Assembly (NCBI GenBank): GCA_949068525.1
Contig: CARTIQ010000001.1
Span: 246,483 to 310,482, forward strand
Origin: an uncultured Eubacteriales bacterium
GTDB lineage: Bacteria; Bacillota; Clostridia; Oscillospirales; Acutalibacteraceae
DNA: 64,000 nt
Direction: 5' to 3'
In this document: one piece after another, positions 14,023 through 23,765 of the stretch
Numbering within the stretch: the stretch's first letter is position 1
Layout: the number at the start of each line of letters is the position of its first letter
Made by a program: the position numbers and the translations under genes
Notes under the pieces: generated by a model
The model's input: the letters and a program-made list of their open reading frames with translations, nothing else
Database searches by the model: none
What the model was told of the DNA's origin: nothing

Positions 14023-16209
14023 TTACACTATTTGACGTTTTGCTAATTCTGCAAAATATCCATCTTTTTGCATAAGTTCGTCGTAGGTTCCCTCTTCTAC
14101 TACCTTGCCTTTGTGCAAATAGATTATTCTGTCACACTGCTTTATTGTAGACAATCTATGCGCGATAACTATTCTTGTAATATCCATTTTTGAGAGCGTT
14201 TCTACAACCGTGGCCTGCGTTATGTTATCCAGTGCACTGGTTGCTTCGTCGAACATCAGCAAATTTGGCGATGATATCAAAGCTCTGGCTATCATTATTC
14301 TCTGCTTTTGTCCTCCAGAAAGCCCTCCGCCATCTTCTGCAACCATCGTATGCATGCCCATTGGCATTGCTTTTATGTCTTCTGCGCAACCTGCTTTCTC
14401 TGCCGCTGCCCAAGCTTCGTCTATTGTTGCCGATGGGTTCGTTATTGTTATGTTGGAGAAAATGCTGTCGGAGAACATAGAGCCGTTTTGCAAAACGATT
14501 CCTATATTTCTTCTCACGCTATGCAAATCCAGATTCTTTAGGTTTTGGTCGTCGTAAAATACCGCACCCGATTCTGGTTCTTCAAAGCCTAGTAATAATC
14601 TAAATAATGTTGACTTTCCACAACCTGTAGAGCCGACTATACCTAGGTATTCCCCTGGCTTTATAGATAAATTCAGGCCATTTATAATTAGCGGTCCGTC
14701 TGGGGTATATCGGAATTTCAGATTATTTATATCGATTTTTCCACTTATGTTATCAATGCGCTCCTTGCTTTCGTTAGACTCCGGCGCTTCTTTTAAAATC
14801 GGAGCCAGCATCTCTATGGATGGCTTTAAGTTCGCAATCAGCAGCACTATACTTGCAATTTGCATTATCGAGGATAAAAATGCTCCATACGCTGCGTTAA
14901 ATGCGATATAATCTGCTGGCGCTAAGTTATTTTTGTACACGATGAAGTAAATCAGCATTGTGCCACCCAAGTTGATTGCTGAGCTCACTGCATCTGATAT
15001 TTTTATGAATAAATTCGGGTTAAATTTTATCTGCGCAAGTTTAGAGTATATGTCTGCCCATTTTGAGAACGCTCTAACCTCTGCTCCGGCCAGCTTTATC
15101 TTTGAGACGCCCGTAAACAGTTGATAAACCAACCCCGAAAGTTTTGGCGAATATTCGTTTGCTTTCTTGTTGAGTTTTGTATTAAGCCAACCGTTTAGCA
15201 GCGAATTTCCTAGCATCAGCGCGATGATTATAACCGTAGGTAAAAGAAGTTCGGCCGAAAATGACGCAATTTGGCCCAAATATACAAACGAGAAAACTGC
15301 TGTTAACACCGTTGGAATCAGGCTGCTACTTAATGTTTGACATATCGAATTTAATATGAATGTTCGCGAGGCTAAGTCGCCTGAACTAAACCTCTTAAAA
15401 AAGCTAATTGGCAAGTTTAATAGCCGTATCCACAGCGCTCCCTGCGTTCCAAACTGGATTTTGTCGCCTATTCTCAAGATCCACAGCGTTTGGAACAGGT
15501 TAAATGCCGTTGTGGAGACCATTACTCCCACCAAGAGTGCCATTAGCGGGTAGATGTCTTGGATGGTTCCAGAGGGGATTATGGTGTTAAAAATTAACTG
15601 ATTTATTGCAGGCGAAACGAGTCCTAACAACGCTGCTGCTAACGCTAAGACCATTAGAAACGCTATATCAAATTTTGTAAACGTCTTCATTATATATTTT
15701 ATGAAGTCTTTTATGCTCATCGACGTCGTTGGGAACGGTTTATAGAAGCAATAGCCTTCACCCGAGATATTCTTAGCTGTTCTTCTATTTATTTTTACTG
15801 GTTCTCCAGTTTTGGGGTCAATGTAGCAATACCCGCCAAACCTCAGCGGCACCAAACAGATTATATCTCCGTCGGGGGTGTAGGCTACTACTGGACCTTC
15901 CCCTCTTGTCCACCATTTTCGGCTCAGCACAACCTTTCTTCTTGTTAGGCCTGTTCTGCCCAGCACTGTATCTAACAGCCCGTCGTCTTCCAGCACATTT
16001 TTCGGCAACTCTATATGCGCGAGGCTATAATAATCCGTTACCTGACTTATCGCGTTTATAAGTTGATCCGATTGCTGAGAAAGTCTGGCTGTTTTTTTCA
16101 GGTTTTTGTCGCCCGAACCCAATGCCGTCTCTTCTATTAACTCACACGAAAGTCTAAATATCTCTTGCTCTTTTATTTTTTGCTTTTTAACTTTTTCCGA
16201 AAAGTTCAT
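14023..16209 (-). CDS. NHLP/NHLM-type ABC exporter, permease/ATPase subunit
   Basis: 728-residue half-transporter of the kind paired with C39-peptidase exporters in NHLP (nitrile hydratase leader peptide) and Nif11 systems. The N-terminal 170 residues form a soluble domain without a C39 active site, including GEGPVVAYTPDGDIICLVP, typical of this subfamily. Six membrane helices follow (about 185-460). The ATPase domain shows Walker A GSTGCGKST, signature LSGGQKQR, Walker B LLMFDEATSALD and H-loop IAHRLS. GGAGG precedes the ATG. It probably forms a heterodimer with the C39 exporter encoded 21 bases upstream. Confidence 0.92.
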   Translation of the reverse strand: MNFSEKVKKQKIKEQEIFRLSCELIEETALGSGDKNLKKTARLSQQSDQLINAISQVTDYYSLAHIELPKNVLEDDGLLDTVLGRTGLTRRKVVLSRKWWTRGEGPVVAYTPDGDIICLVPLRFGGYCYIDPKTGEPVKINRRTAKNISGEGYCFYKPFPTTSMSIKDFIKYIMKTFTKFDIAFLMVLALAAALLGLVSPAINQLIFNTIIPSGTIQDIYPLMALLVGVMVSTTAFNLFQTLWILRIGDKIQFGTQGALWIRLLNLPISFFKRFSSGDLASRTFILNSICQTLSSSLIPTVLTAVFSFVYLGQIASFSAELLLPTVIIIALMLGNSLLNGWLNTKLNKKANEYSPKLSGLVYQLFTGVSKIKLAGAEVRAFSKWADIYSKLAQIKFNPNLFIKISDAVSSAINLGGTMLIYFIVYKNNLAPADYIAFNAAYGAFLSSIMQIASIVLLIANLKPSIEMLAPILKEAPESNESKERIDNISGKIDINNLKFRYTPDGPLIINGLNLSIKPGEYLGIVGSTGCGKSTLFRLLLGFEEPESGAVFYDDQNLKNLDLHSVRRNIGIVLQNGSMFSDSIFSNITITNPSATIDEAWAAAEKAGCAEDIKAMPMGMHTMVAEDGGGLSGGQKQRIMIARALISSPNLLMFDEATSALDNITQATVVETLSKMDITRIVIAHRLSTIKQCDRIIYLHKGKVVEEGTYDELMQKDGYFAELAKRQIV

Positions 16210-16230
16210 CTGTTTTTCCTCCTTCCTACT

Positions 16231-18402
16231 TTATTCTGTTCTTACTAGCTCTGCGTATTTTCCGTTTAGCTTGATTAGCTCATCATGCGTTCCGCGCTCT
16301 ACTACGTGCCCGTACTCTAGCATTATTATTTCGTCTGCATCTCGTATGGTTGAGAGCCTATGCGCAACCACAAAGCATGTAATGCCTCTGCGTTTTACTG
16401 CGTCCATGACTCTTTTTTCTGTAGTTGGGTCCAGTGCCGAAGTCGCTTCGTCTAGGATCATTATAGTCGGATCTATTACAAACGAACGAGCTATCTCAAA
16501 TCTTTGCCGTTGTCCGCCCGAAAAATCCTTGCCGTTCTCAACTAGCACGTGTTCGTAACCATTTGGTCTGCTCATTATGTCTTCGTGAATTTGTGCGTCT
16601 TGTGCGGCCTGAATTAGTGCAGAATCATCTATGCTGTCGTCCCACATTGTGATATTATTTCTTATTGTATCCTGAAACATCGTTACGTCCTGGTCTACCA
16701 TTGCCAACGAACCTCGAAACACGTTTCTGTCTATATCTTTTCTTTCCTTCCCATCAAACAAAACTTTGCCCTCTCTTGGCTCATACAGCCCGGCAATTAT
16801 CTTTGCTATTGTGGATTTACCACTACCACTGCCGCCCACCAAGGCTACCATTTGGCCTTTTTCTACGTGCAGGCTAAAGTCCTCTATTAGCGGTTTGGCT
16901 AGCGGACTATATGCAAAGGTTAAATTCTGTATATCTACGCAACCGTCCAGCTTTTTATATTCTGTTTTACTGTCTGGTTCATTATTCAGATCTATATACA
17001 CGTCCGGTTCGTAGTTCATAACATCTTCAACACGCTCCATATCTCCGCTAACCGACTGGATAGTTTGCCCTATGCCTACCAACGAATTAACCGGGCTTAA
17101 AAACGAACTCATAAAGCCCTGGAACGCCATCAGCGAACCGATTGTGAATCTTCCTATCAAGATGTTATATACGCCTAGCAACAAAATTGCTGTGTTTGCA
17201 AGCCCTTGCAGCAGCGTTGGGATAGCACCTATGCAAGTGTTGCGCTCGGTTATTCTTTGTACTGCGTTGCTAAACTTGGTTTGATAGCCTATCCATTTTT
17301 GAAAATAACCGGCTTCGCAACCGCTCGACTTGATCGTTTCTATCATGCTTACGCCCGCTACTGTGGAACCTTGCAATTTTCCTGCGTCTCTGGACATTGC
17401 TTTGTTGTCATTTTCGTTTTTCTCTGAAACCATCTTTATAATAAAGATGTTCAACAGCGCCACTATAAGGCAGATCATTGTCATGGTAACGTCGTAGTAC
17501 ATTAATATTGTAAAGTACACAACTATCATAATGACATTTAGCACTATTGGCGCTACGGTTGTACATATTGTATCTGCTATTGTATCGTTACTGCTCTGGC
17601 GCGAGCTTATGTCTCCTGCGAACCGCTGTGAGAAAAATTCAACTGGCATCCTCAAAACGTGCCACATAAACTCTCTGCCCGATGTAATGCTCATTTTTCC
17701 TCTTATCTTCAAAAGGTACAACGACTGGAACGTTTGCAGCACAAACGAGATTGCCAATGTTATTCCCATTGCCTGCAATAGAGGCATCATCATGCTTTTG
17801 TCAGTCGAAACTAAGATTTTATCTGTAAATATCTGCGAAAACAGCGACGTTACCGAACTCGCAATCGCCAACAAAAATCCTGTTATCAAAATAAACACAA
17901 GGGGCGTTACGGCTCCATGTAGACGGTTTAGCAAAAATCTCATTATGCTCTTTTTTTGGCCATCTGCTACAAATGTATCGGACTTTTCAAACGTGAGTAC
18001 TATACCCGTAAAAGACTTCTCAAATTCCTCCATTGGCACTCTTCTGCGTCCCGAAGCTGGGTCCGCTAAAATTGCATCGTTTTTACTAAAGCCACATAAT
18101 ACCACAAAATGGTTGAAGTTCCAGTGAATTATTGCTGGAAATTGCACGTTTTCTTTGAGTTTCTCTATATCGTTATAGGAAAAACCTTTGGCAGTTAGGC
18201 CGTTATGCCTTGCCGCTGCTAACACGTTTTTTGCGTTACAGCCATCCCGCGAGACACTACACTCAAGCCTTAGTTTCTCTAGCGGAATATACTTCTTATA
18301 GTAGGCAAATATCATAGCCAGCGAGGCTGCGCCACATTCCAACGCTTCCATTTGCAGAATTATAGGTACTTTTTTTACGTTATTCTTCGGCATATCTTCC
18401 AT
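16231..18402 (-). CDS. NHLP-type ABC exporter with C39 leader peptidase
   Basis: 723-residue bifunctional exporter. The N-terminal C39 cysteine peptidase cleaves leaders after Gly-Gly: Cys23 in ALECGAASLAM, His98 in HWNFNHFVVL and Asp114 in LADPASGRR form the expected catalytic set. Membrane helices (about 160-450) are followed by an ATPase with GGSGSGKST, FSGGQRQR and MILDEATSALD. All active-site residues are intact, so cleavage of the GG leaders encoded nearby is expected. GGAGAAAGG precedes the ATG. It lies 25 bases after the HlyD-like gene. Precursors F, G, J, K and the distant ones are presumed substrates. Confidence 0.95.
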   Translation of the reverse strand: MEDMPKNNVKKVPIILQMEALECGAASLAMIFAYYKKYIPLEKLRLECSVSRDGCNAKNVLAAARHNGLTAKGFSYNDIEKLKENVQFPAIIHWNFNHFVVLCGFSKNDAILADPASGRRRVPMEEFEKSFTGIVLTFEKSDTFVADGQKKSIMRFLLNRLHGAVTPLVFILITGFLLAIASSVTSLFSQIFTDKILVSTDKSMMMPLLQAMGITLAISFVLQTFQSLYLLKIRGKMSITSGREFMWHVLRMPVEFFSQRFAGDISSRQSSNDTIADTICTTVAPIVLNVIMIVVYFTILMYYDVTMTMICLIVALLNIFIIKMVSEKNENDNKAMSRDAGKLQGSTVAGVSMIETIKSSGCEAGYFQKWIGYQTKFSNAVQRITERNTCIGAIPTLLQGLANTAILLLGVYNILIGRFTIGSLMAFQGFMSSFLSPVNSLVGIGQTIQSVSGDMERVEDVMNYEPDVYIDLNNEPDSKTEYKKLDGCVDIQNLTFAYSPLAKPLIEDFSLHVEKGQMVALVGGSGSGKSTIAKIIAGLYEPREGKVLFDGKERKDIDRNVFRGSLAMVDQDVTMFQDTIRNNITMWDDSIDDSALIQAAQDAQIHEDIMSRPNGYEHVLVENGKDFSGGQRQRFEIARSFVIDPTIMILDEATSALDPTTEKRVMDAVKRRGITCFVVAHRLSTIRDADEIIMLEYGHVVERGTHDELIKLNGKYAELVRTE

Positions 18403-18427
18403 CCTTTCTCCTTTTTTAGGCGTTATT

Positions 18428-19324
18428 TTAACTTATAAACATGCTAATTGGGTGAATTGTTGCAAATATAAATTTAACGCTACAAAGTGTACCTATTTCT
18501 ACTGGAAGGTTTTGTCCGCCCTTTTGGTTAGAGCATTCAAAGCCACTGCGTGTAGATGAGTCTACATTCAGCCTTATCACCACTCTTACACAATTGCTTG
18601 CGGATATTAAATACTCATTATATTTAGTTGTTCCTAGGTCTTTATTTATTGTCTCTTCTGTTACTACTGTGTTGCCTATACTTGTTATTTTGCCCAATAT
18701 ATAGCCGTATTCTTCTCTTGGATATCCCGAGATCGAGATCTGCACATCTCCACCAATATTAAGGCTATTTGCCACTTCTTGTGGAATATATGTTATTATC
18801 TCTTTAGAGCCAGACATATTTTCTTCAGAATAGTTAACTGTTACTTGTTGGCCTTCTGCTATTGTGTCTCCAACCGAAGGTACACTATTTACTATTCCGC
18901 CTCGGCTTGCTGTTACAAACGAATTTATCATATACTGATACCTCAACGCGTCCATTGTTGTGCTTGACCCGTTCTGCGATTTTACTGCTTTTATTTGTGC
19001 TAGCAATTCTTCATCCGGAATTACAGCCATTACGTCGCCTTTGTCTACGCTCTCGTTTTCTCCCACTAGCACGTCAGAAACTCTTCCGTTTACAACAGAA
19101 TTTTCAATCCATACGCCGTCCGGAGAAAATACCATTCCTGTGATGTCCACTCCACTAGAAATGTTGCCTGTAAACGCCCAGATTCCTACCCCAAAAACAA
19201 AACTTATTATAGCTATCAATATGACCCATGCAAACGGTTTGGTAACCCGGATGTGCTGGTCTAATTGTTCTGGGTTCGAAACTGTTTCTAATGCTGTTTT
19301 TCGAAACAATTTATTTTCTGACAT
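18428..19324 (-). CDS. NHLP system secretion protein, HlyD-like
   Basis: 298-residue membrane fusion-like protein. There is a short cytoplasmic N-terminus, one membrane helix at about residues 31-51, and an extracellular part with the lipoyl/barrel-sandwich motif GRVSDVLVGENESVDKGD repeated as VNSVPSVGDTIAEGQQV. The coiled-coil hairpin is short, as in the NHLP subfamily of Gram-positive bacteria. It probably links the two ABC proteins to the cell wall side. AAGGAGGAGG precedes the ATG. It is second in the operon, after the lipoprotein. Confidence 0.88.
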   Translation of the reverse strand: MSENKLFRKTALETVSNPEQLDQHIRVTKPFAWVILIAIISFVFGVGIWAFTGNISSGVDITGMVFSPDGVWIENSVVNGRVSDVLVGENESVDKGDVMAVIPDEELLAQIKAVKSQNGSSTTMDALRYQYMINSFVTASRGGIVNSVPSVGDTIAEGQQVTVNYSEENMSGSKEIITYIPQEVANSLNIGGDVQISISGYPREEYGYILGKITSIGNTVVTEETINKDLGTTKYNEYLISASNCVRVVIRLNVDSSTRSGFECSNQKGGQNLPVEIGTLCSVKFIFATIHPISMFIS

Positions 19325-19344
19325 TTTTATTCCTCCTCCTTAAC

Positions 19345-20484
19345 TTAAACCATTCTGTACATCTGGCCATCTTTTACCGTCCAATAGTTTGGATCTTCTT
19401 CTAGCTGCCCTTTTGCGTTAAACTTAACATCTGTTACTCCTGGGTATCCTTCTGATGATTTCATGTATTTCATAAATTCTTGCGCGTCACCAGATTTTTT
19501 CACATTTTGAGCAATCATATGGACAAAATCATAAGCCTGCGCTGTAACACTCGTTATGTCGAGCCCTATTTCGTCCATTATCTTTTTTTCATACTTATTA
19601 TAAAAATCTTTTAGCTTTTCCTCCGATGCCACACCATAAGACCCGGCAACAACCATGCCTTCAAGCGAAGCCTTATACTCACTCATCAGTGCTAGATCAT
19701 TAAACTGTGCATCTCCCAAAATCAGAATATTTTTGTTTTGAGCTTTAATCATCTGAATTAGTTCGCATGCCCATTCTGGGTCGTCAAAAGAAATTAGTGC
19801 TGCCTGCACACCAAGTGTATTCCATCTGTCCCATACTGCTGAGAACTCACTAACTCTGTTTGGACCTGCTGTTGAGTCCAGCAGGTACACTGACTTGCTA
19901 TCTGTTGCGGCGTTATTAAAGCCTCGTGCCAACATGTTCTCGTACTGGCTAGAAGAATGCGACGTTGCAACCCATTTTATTCCGTTTGCTGCGCATAATT
20001 TTGCCAAAGCTTTACCTGCTGCCTCTGCAGAGATTACTCCTGCTAACACATAGCTATAGTTCTTGTTCATTGTGCTGTCAAACACTTCGTTTACTATGAT
20101 CAAAGGCTTTTCAGCTTGCTCAAAGATATCTGCTACACTCTCCACTGTGTCGGAATTCTGCAGCGTGAACGCCAAAGTATATTTGCCATCTTTCGCTACA
20201 TCCTTTGCCAACGCTATGCCGTTGTCGCGGCTTTTGCCGTCATCGATCTTCTCGTAGGTCACGGTCACTCCCGATTCTTTCAACTCTTTAATCGCCAAGT
20301 CCATTCCTACAAAAAAATCCTGTCTCTTTTCAAATTGCTCCGCCGAACCCAAAACTGCTATATTTATTGCGGCTGATTCTCCATATTTTGGTGCTGTATC
20401 TTTGTCCGAAGGTCCGCAACCCGAAAAAACTGTCATAGAAAAAATTAAAACCAGTATTAAGCCTAAAATCTTTTTCTTTTTCAT
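19345..20484 (-). CDS. Solute-binding lipoprotein heading the peptide export operon
   Basis: 379-residue lipoprotein with lipobox TVFSGC (Cys23) and a two-lobed periplasmic-binding fold (INIAVLGSAEQFEKRQDFF; then ALAKDVAKDGKYTLAF and NKNILILGDAQFNDLALMS). It resembles receptors for branched-chain amino acids or sugars, but no permease partner is adjacent. It is the first gene of the operon, just after a near-perfect promoter, and 20 bases before the HlyD-like gene. It may sense the exported peptides or a related ligand, or act in their extracellular handling. GGAG lies six bases before the ATG at 20482-20484; the in-frame ATG at 20496 is less likely. Confidence 0.8.
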   Translation of the reverse strand: MKKKKILGLILVLIFSMTVFSGCGPSDKDTAPKYGESAAINIAVLGSAEQFEKRQDFFVGMDLAIKELKESGVTVTYEKIDDGKSRDNGIALAKDVAKDGKYTLAFTLQNSDTVESVADIFEQAEKPLIIVNEVFDSTMNKNYSYVLAGVISAEAAGKALAKLCAANGIKWVATSHSSSQYENMLARGFNNAATDSKSVYLLDSTAGPNRVSEFSAVWDRWNTLGVQAALISFDDPEWACELIQMIKAQNKNILILGDAQFNDLALMSEYKASLEGMVVAGSYGVASEEKLKDFYNKYEKKIMDEIGLDITSVTAQAYDFVHMIAQNVKKSGDAQEFMKYMKSSEGYPGVTDVKFNAKGQLEEDPNYWTVKDGQMYRMV

Positions 20485-20500
20485 TTCTGACTCCATTTCT

Positions 20501-20540
20501 CTACCGGAAAAAATATTTTTAAAAAAGATATCACCGGTAG
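20501..20540 (-). promoter_or_regulatory. Leader hairpin before the export operon start
   Basis: CTACCGG (20501-20507) and CCGGTAG (20534-20540) form a perfect 7-bp stem enclosing 26 AT-rich bases, ending about 11 bases before the ribosome binding site of the lipoprotein gene. It could affect translation or mRNA stability. Confidence 0.4.
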
Positions 20541-20635
20541 CTGATACCCTTCATTAGGTAAAATGAAAAATTATATGGTTTTTTAATATATTTAAGGTAT
20601 ATTTATTTTAAAATATGTTATTGTTGTACGCTAGC

Positions 20636-20664
20636 ATTATACTCTAGTTTTGCATATTTGTCAA
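20636..20664 (-). promoter_or_regulatory. Near-perfect sigma-A promoter of the peptide export operon
   Basis: Minus-strand TTGACA (20659-20664), 17-base spacer, TATAAT (20636-20641). Both hexamers are consensus. It gives a leader of about 145 bases before the lipoprotein gene. Such a strong core promoter suggests constitutive expression or control by a repressor or by the leader RNA. Confidence 0.8.
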
Positions 20665-20785
20665 TACCTGTCCCGAATTTTGTTTTAAATATATATAAAT
20701 TGTACAATAGCTTTAATTTTGCCCTATTTAAATTCAATTTTAGAATTAAAATTTGGATAATTTAATAAAAATATATTTCCTCCCT

Positions 20786-20819
20786 CGTGGTATCTAAAAG
20801 CCTGTGAAGAGATACCACG
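20786..20819. repeat. 10-bp perfect inverted repeat between divergent promoters
   Basis: CGTGGTATCT (20786-20795) and AGATACCACG (20810-20819) flank a 14-base spacer. It sits upstream of both the export-operon promoter (minus) and the secA promoter (plus). It may be a regulator binding site or a hairpin in an unannotated RNA. No gene is seen in this 519-base gap. Confidence 0.5.
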
Positions 20820-20927
20820 CTTTGTGCAAATATTAAAAAAATTATGGTAAAAATTAAACTATTACAATAAAAAGTTCTGTTCTAAACCCCAAGAGATTGC
20901 TCTTGTAAAAAAGTTATAAAAAAAATA

Positions 20928-20956
20928 GTGACTTTTTTTATCTTTTGTGTTATAAT
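20928..20956 (+). promoter_or_regulatory. Sigma-A promoter for secA
   Basis: GTGACT (20928-20933), 17-base spacer, TATAAT (20951-20956) with an extended -10 (TGTTATAAT). It lies 48 bases before the secA start. Confidence 0.6.
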
Positions 20957-21003
20957 TATCCCAACATCTTAAAAGTAAAATTAATTGTAGAAGGTGATAT
21001 AAT

Positions 21004-23748
21004 ATGAATTTTTTAAAGGCACTTTTTGGTAATTATAGTAAAAGAGAAGTCAAACGGATTAAACCCCTGTGTAATGCCGTTTTGGCTCTTGAAGAAACTT
21101 ACCGAAAAATGAGCGACGAGGAACTTAAAAGTCAAACTCGGATTTTTAAAGATAGACTAAAAGATGGTGCAACTTTGGACGATATTTTACCAGAAGCTTT
21201 TGCTGTTTGCCGAGAGGCGGCTACTCGGGTTTTAGGTATGACGCACTTTCCGGTACAGATTATTGGTGGAATTATACTGCATCAGGGCAGAATCAGCGAG
21301 ATGCGTACTGGTGAAGGTAAAACTTTGGTGGAAACTTTGCCCGCCTACTTGAATGCTCTCGAGGGTAAGGGTGTTCACATTGTTACTGTTAACGATTATC
21401 TTGCTCGGCGTGACTCTGAGCTCATGGGCAAGGTGTTTAGATTTTTGGGCCTTACTGTTGGGCTTTTGAGCCAGGATATGGAAAATGAACAGCGTCAGAA
21501 AGCCTATGCTGCGGATATTACCTACTGCACAAATAACGAGCTCGGATTTGACTATCTGCGCGACAACATGGCAACTTATAAGGAAAATCGCGTTCAGCGT
21601 GGCCATAACTTCGCCATTGTTGACGAGGTTGACTCGATATTGATCGATGAAGCTCGGACTCCGCTTATTATCTCGGGCCCTGGCGATAAATCTACAGAGC
21701 TATATAATGTTGTGGACAAGTTTGCCAAAACCCTCCAGATGGTTAAAGTGGCTGAGACCGACTCTAAGGAAGATAATGACGAGCTCTATGCAGAGGCCGA
21801 TTATATTGTGGATGAAAAAGCAAAAACCGCTACACTCACACAAAACGGTGTGAAGAAAGCGGAAGAATATTTTCATATTGACAATTTGACCGATGCCGAC
21901 AACATCAACTTGCAGCACCATATAAACCAGGCAATTCGCGCACATGGCGTTATGATAAAGGATATTGACTATGTTGTCAAAAATGGCGAGGTTCTTATTG
22001 TTGACGAGTTTACTGGGCGTATCATGATTGGCCGCCGCTATAACGAGGGTTTACACCAGGCTATTGAGGCCAAGGAGAACGTTAAGGTTGAGCGCGAGTC
22101 TAAGACTTTGGCTTCGGTTACTTTTCAGAATTATTTCCGGCTTTATGATAAGCTCTCAGGCATGACCGGTACTGGTATGACTGAGGAAGAGGAATTTCGC
22201 GAGATTTATAAGCTTGACGTTGTTGAGATCCCCACCAACAAGCCGGTTATTCGAAAAGATTTGCCTGATGTTGTCTACAAGACGGAAAATGGCAAGTTTA
22301 ACGCCGTTATTGAGGATATTTTAAAGTACCACGAAAAGGGCCAACCTGTTTTGGTCGGTACTGTTTCCATCGATAAATCTGAGCGTTTAAGCGATCTTTT
22401 GAAGAAAAATGGCATCAAGCATACTGTTTTGAACGCTAAATATCACGAAAAAGAAGCTGAGATCATTGCTCAGGCTGGTAAAAAAGGCGCGGTGACTATT
22501 GCTACAAACATGGCTGGTCGCGGAACCGATATTAGCCTCGGAGGAAACGCAGAGTACTTGGCTAAAGCCGAGATGCGTCGTATGCAGATAAGCGAGGACA
22601 TTATTAGCGAAGCCAGCGGATTTGCCGACACTGACGATGAACGTATTCTGGAGGCTCGCGAGACCTTCAATAAGCTTTTGGCCAAATATAAGGCAGAAAT
22701 TAAGAAGCCTAAAGAAGAAGTTCTGGCACTTGGCGGTTTGGTTATCATTGGCACCGAGCGACACGAGACTCGACGCATTGATAATCAGCTACGTGGTCGT
22801 GCTGGACGTCAGGGGGACCCCGGCGAGACTCGGTTTTATCTCTCTCTTGAGGACGACTTGATGCGTCTGTTCGGCGGCGATCGCCTAAAAGCCTGGATGG
22901 ATAAACTCAACGTTGGCGAAGATGAGCCGATTCATAGCCGGATGGTTACTAACGCCATTGAAAGTGCTCAGCGCAAGGTTGAGGGTCGCGACTTTGGAAC
23001 ACGTAAGAGTGTGCTTCAATATGATGACGTTATGGATAGGCAGCGCCAAATCATATACGATCAACGAAACAAGGTTCTCGATGGCGACGATATCCGCACT
23101 CAAATCGTGAAGATGATTGGGCAATCTATCGAAAAGACTGTTTCTCGCTATTTACCGACCTCTAAACACGATGAAGCCTGGAACTTTGTGGGCTTACGCG
23201 ACTTCTACTTAGGTTGGCTTATCAATGAAGGCGAGTTGGATTATTCTGATGCTGAGTTAAAGCAGCTTAAATCGGAAGATATTGTTAAAACGCTGACAGA
23301 AAAAGCCCTTTCGATCTACGAAGAGCGCGAAAAAGCCTTTGGTGAGGATATGGCCCGAGAGATCGAGCGTGTTGTGCTTTTGAAAAATGTTGACAACTAC
23401 TGGATGAATCACATCGACGCGATGGAAGAGCTAAAACGTGGAATCCGCCTCAGAGCCTATGCTCAGCGCGATCCGGTTGTTGAGTACCGTCTTGAAGGCT
23501 TCGATATGTTCGACGAGATGATCGATGCTATCCGCGATGACACCGTTAAGATCCTGTTAACGTTTACTCTGCCAAACGCTAACAAGCCTCCTGAACGTCA
23601 CGACAACAACGCTCCTTCGACTTCTTCCAGCGACGGCTATGCCCCAGAAATCAAGACTGTTAGAAATACAGAAAAGATCGGTAGGAATGATCCATGCCCA
23701 TGCGGGTCCGGCAAAAAATATAAAAAGTGTTGCGGCGCAACAGAATAA
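21004..23748 (+). CDS. secA: Preprotein translocase ATPase SecA
   Basis: 914-residue motor that drives secretory proteins through SecYEG. The nucleotide-binding domain shows MRTGEGKTLVETLPAYL, the DEVDSILIDEARTPLIIS segment (DEAD-like box) and GRGTDISLGGNAEYL. The preprotein-binding and helical scaffold regions follow. The C-terminus has the SEC-C zinc motif CPCGSGKKYKKCCG. AAGGTGAT precedes the ATG. It is monocistronic between its own promoter and a bidirectional terminator. A second, accessory SecA is not seen. Confidence 0.98.
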   Translation: MNFLKALFGNYSKREVKRIKPLCNAVLALEETYRKMSDEELKSQTRIFKDRLKDGATLDDILPEAFAVCREAATRVLGMTHFPVQIIGGIILHQGRISEMRTGEGKTLVETLPAYLNALEGKGVHIVTVNDYLARRDSELMGKVFRFLGLTVGLLSQDMENEQRQKAYAADITYCTNNELGFDYLRDNMATYKENRVQRGHNFAIVDEVDSILIDEARTPLIISGPGDKSTELYNVVDKFAKTLQMVKVAETDSKEDNDELYAEADYIVDEKAKTATLTQNGVKKAEEYFHIDNLTDADNINLQHHINQAIRAHGVMIKDIDYVVKNGEVLIVDEFTGRIMIGRRYNEGLHQAIEAKENVKVERESKTLASVTFQNYFRLYDKLSGMTGTGMTEEEEFREIYKLDVVEIPTNKPVIRKDLPDVVYKTENGKFNAVIEDILKYHEKGQPVLVGTVSIDKSERLSDLLKKNGIKHTVLNAKYHEKEAEIIAQAGKKGAVTIATNMAGRGTDISLGGNAEYLAKAEMRRMQISEDIISEASGFADTDDERILEARETFNKLLAKYKAEIKKPKEEVLALGGLVIIGTERHETRRIDNQLRGRAGRQGDPGETRFYLSLEDDLMRLFGGDRLKAWMDKLNVGEDEPIHSRMVTNAIESAQRKVEGRDFGTRKSVLQYDDVMDRQRQIIYDQRNKVLDGDDIRTQIVKMIGQSIEKTVSRYLPTSKHDEAWNFVGLRDFYLGWLINEGELDYSDAELKQLKSEDIVKTLTEKALSIYEEREKAFGEDMAREIERVVLLKNVDNYWMNHIDAMEELKRGIRLRAYAQRDPVVEYRLEGFDMFDEMIDAIRDDTVKILLTFTLPNANKPPERHDNNAPSTSSSDGYAPEIKTVRNTEKIGRNDPCPCGSGKKYKKCCGATE

Positions 23749-23765
23749 AAAACAACAAAGAAAAA

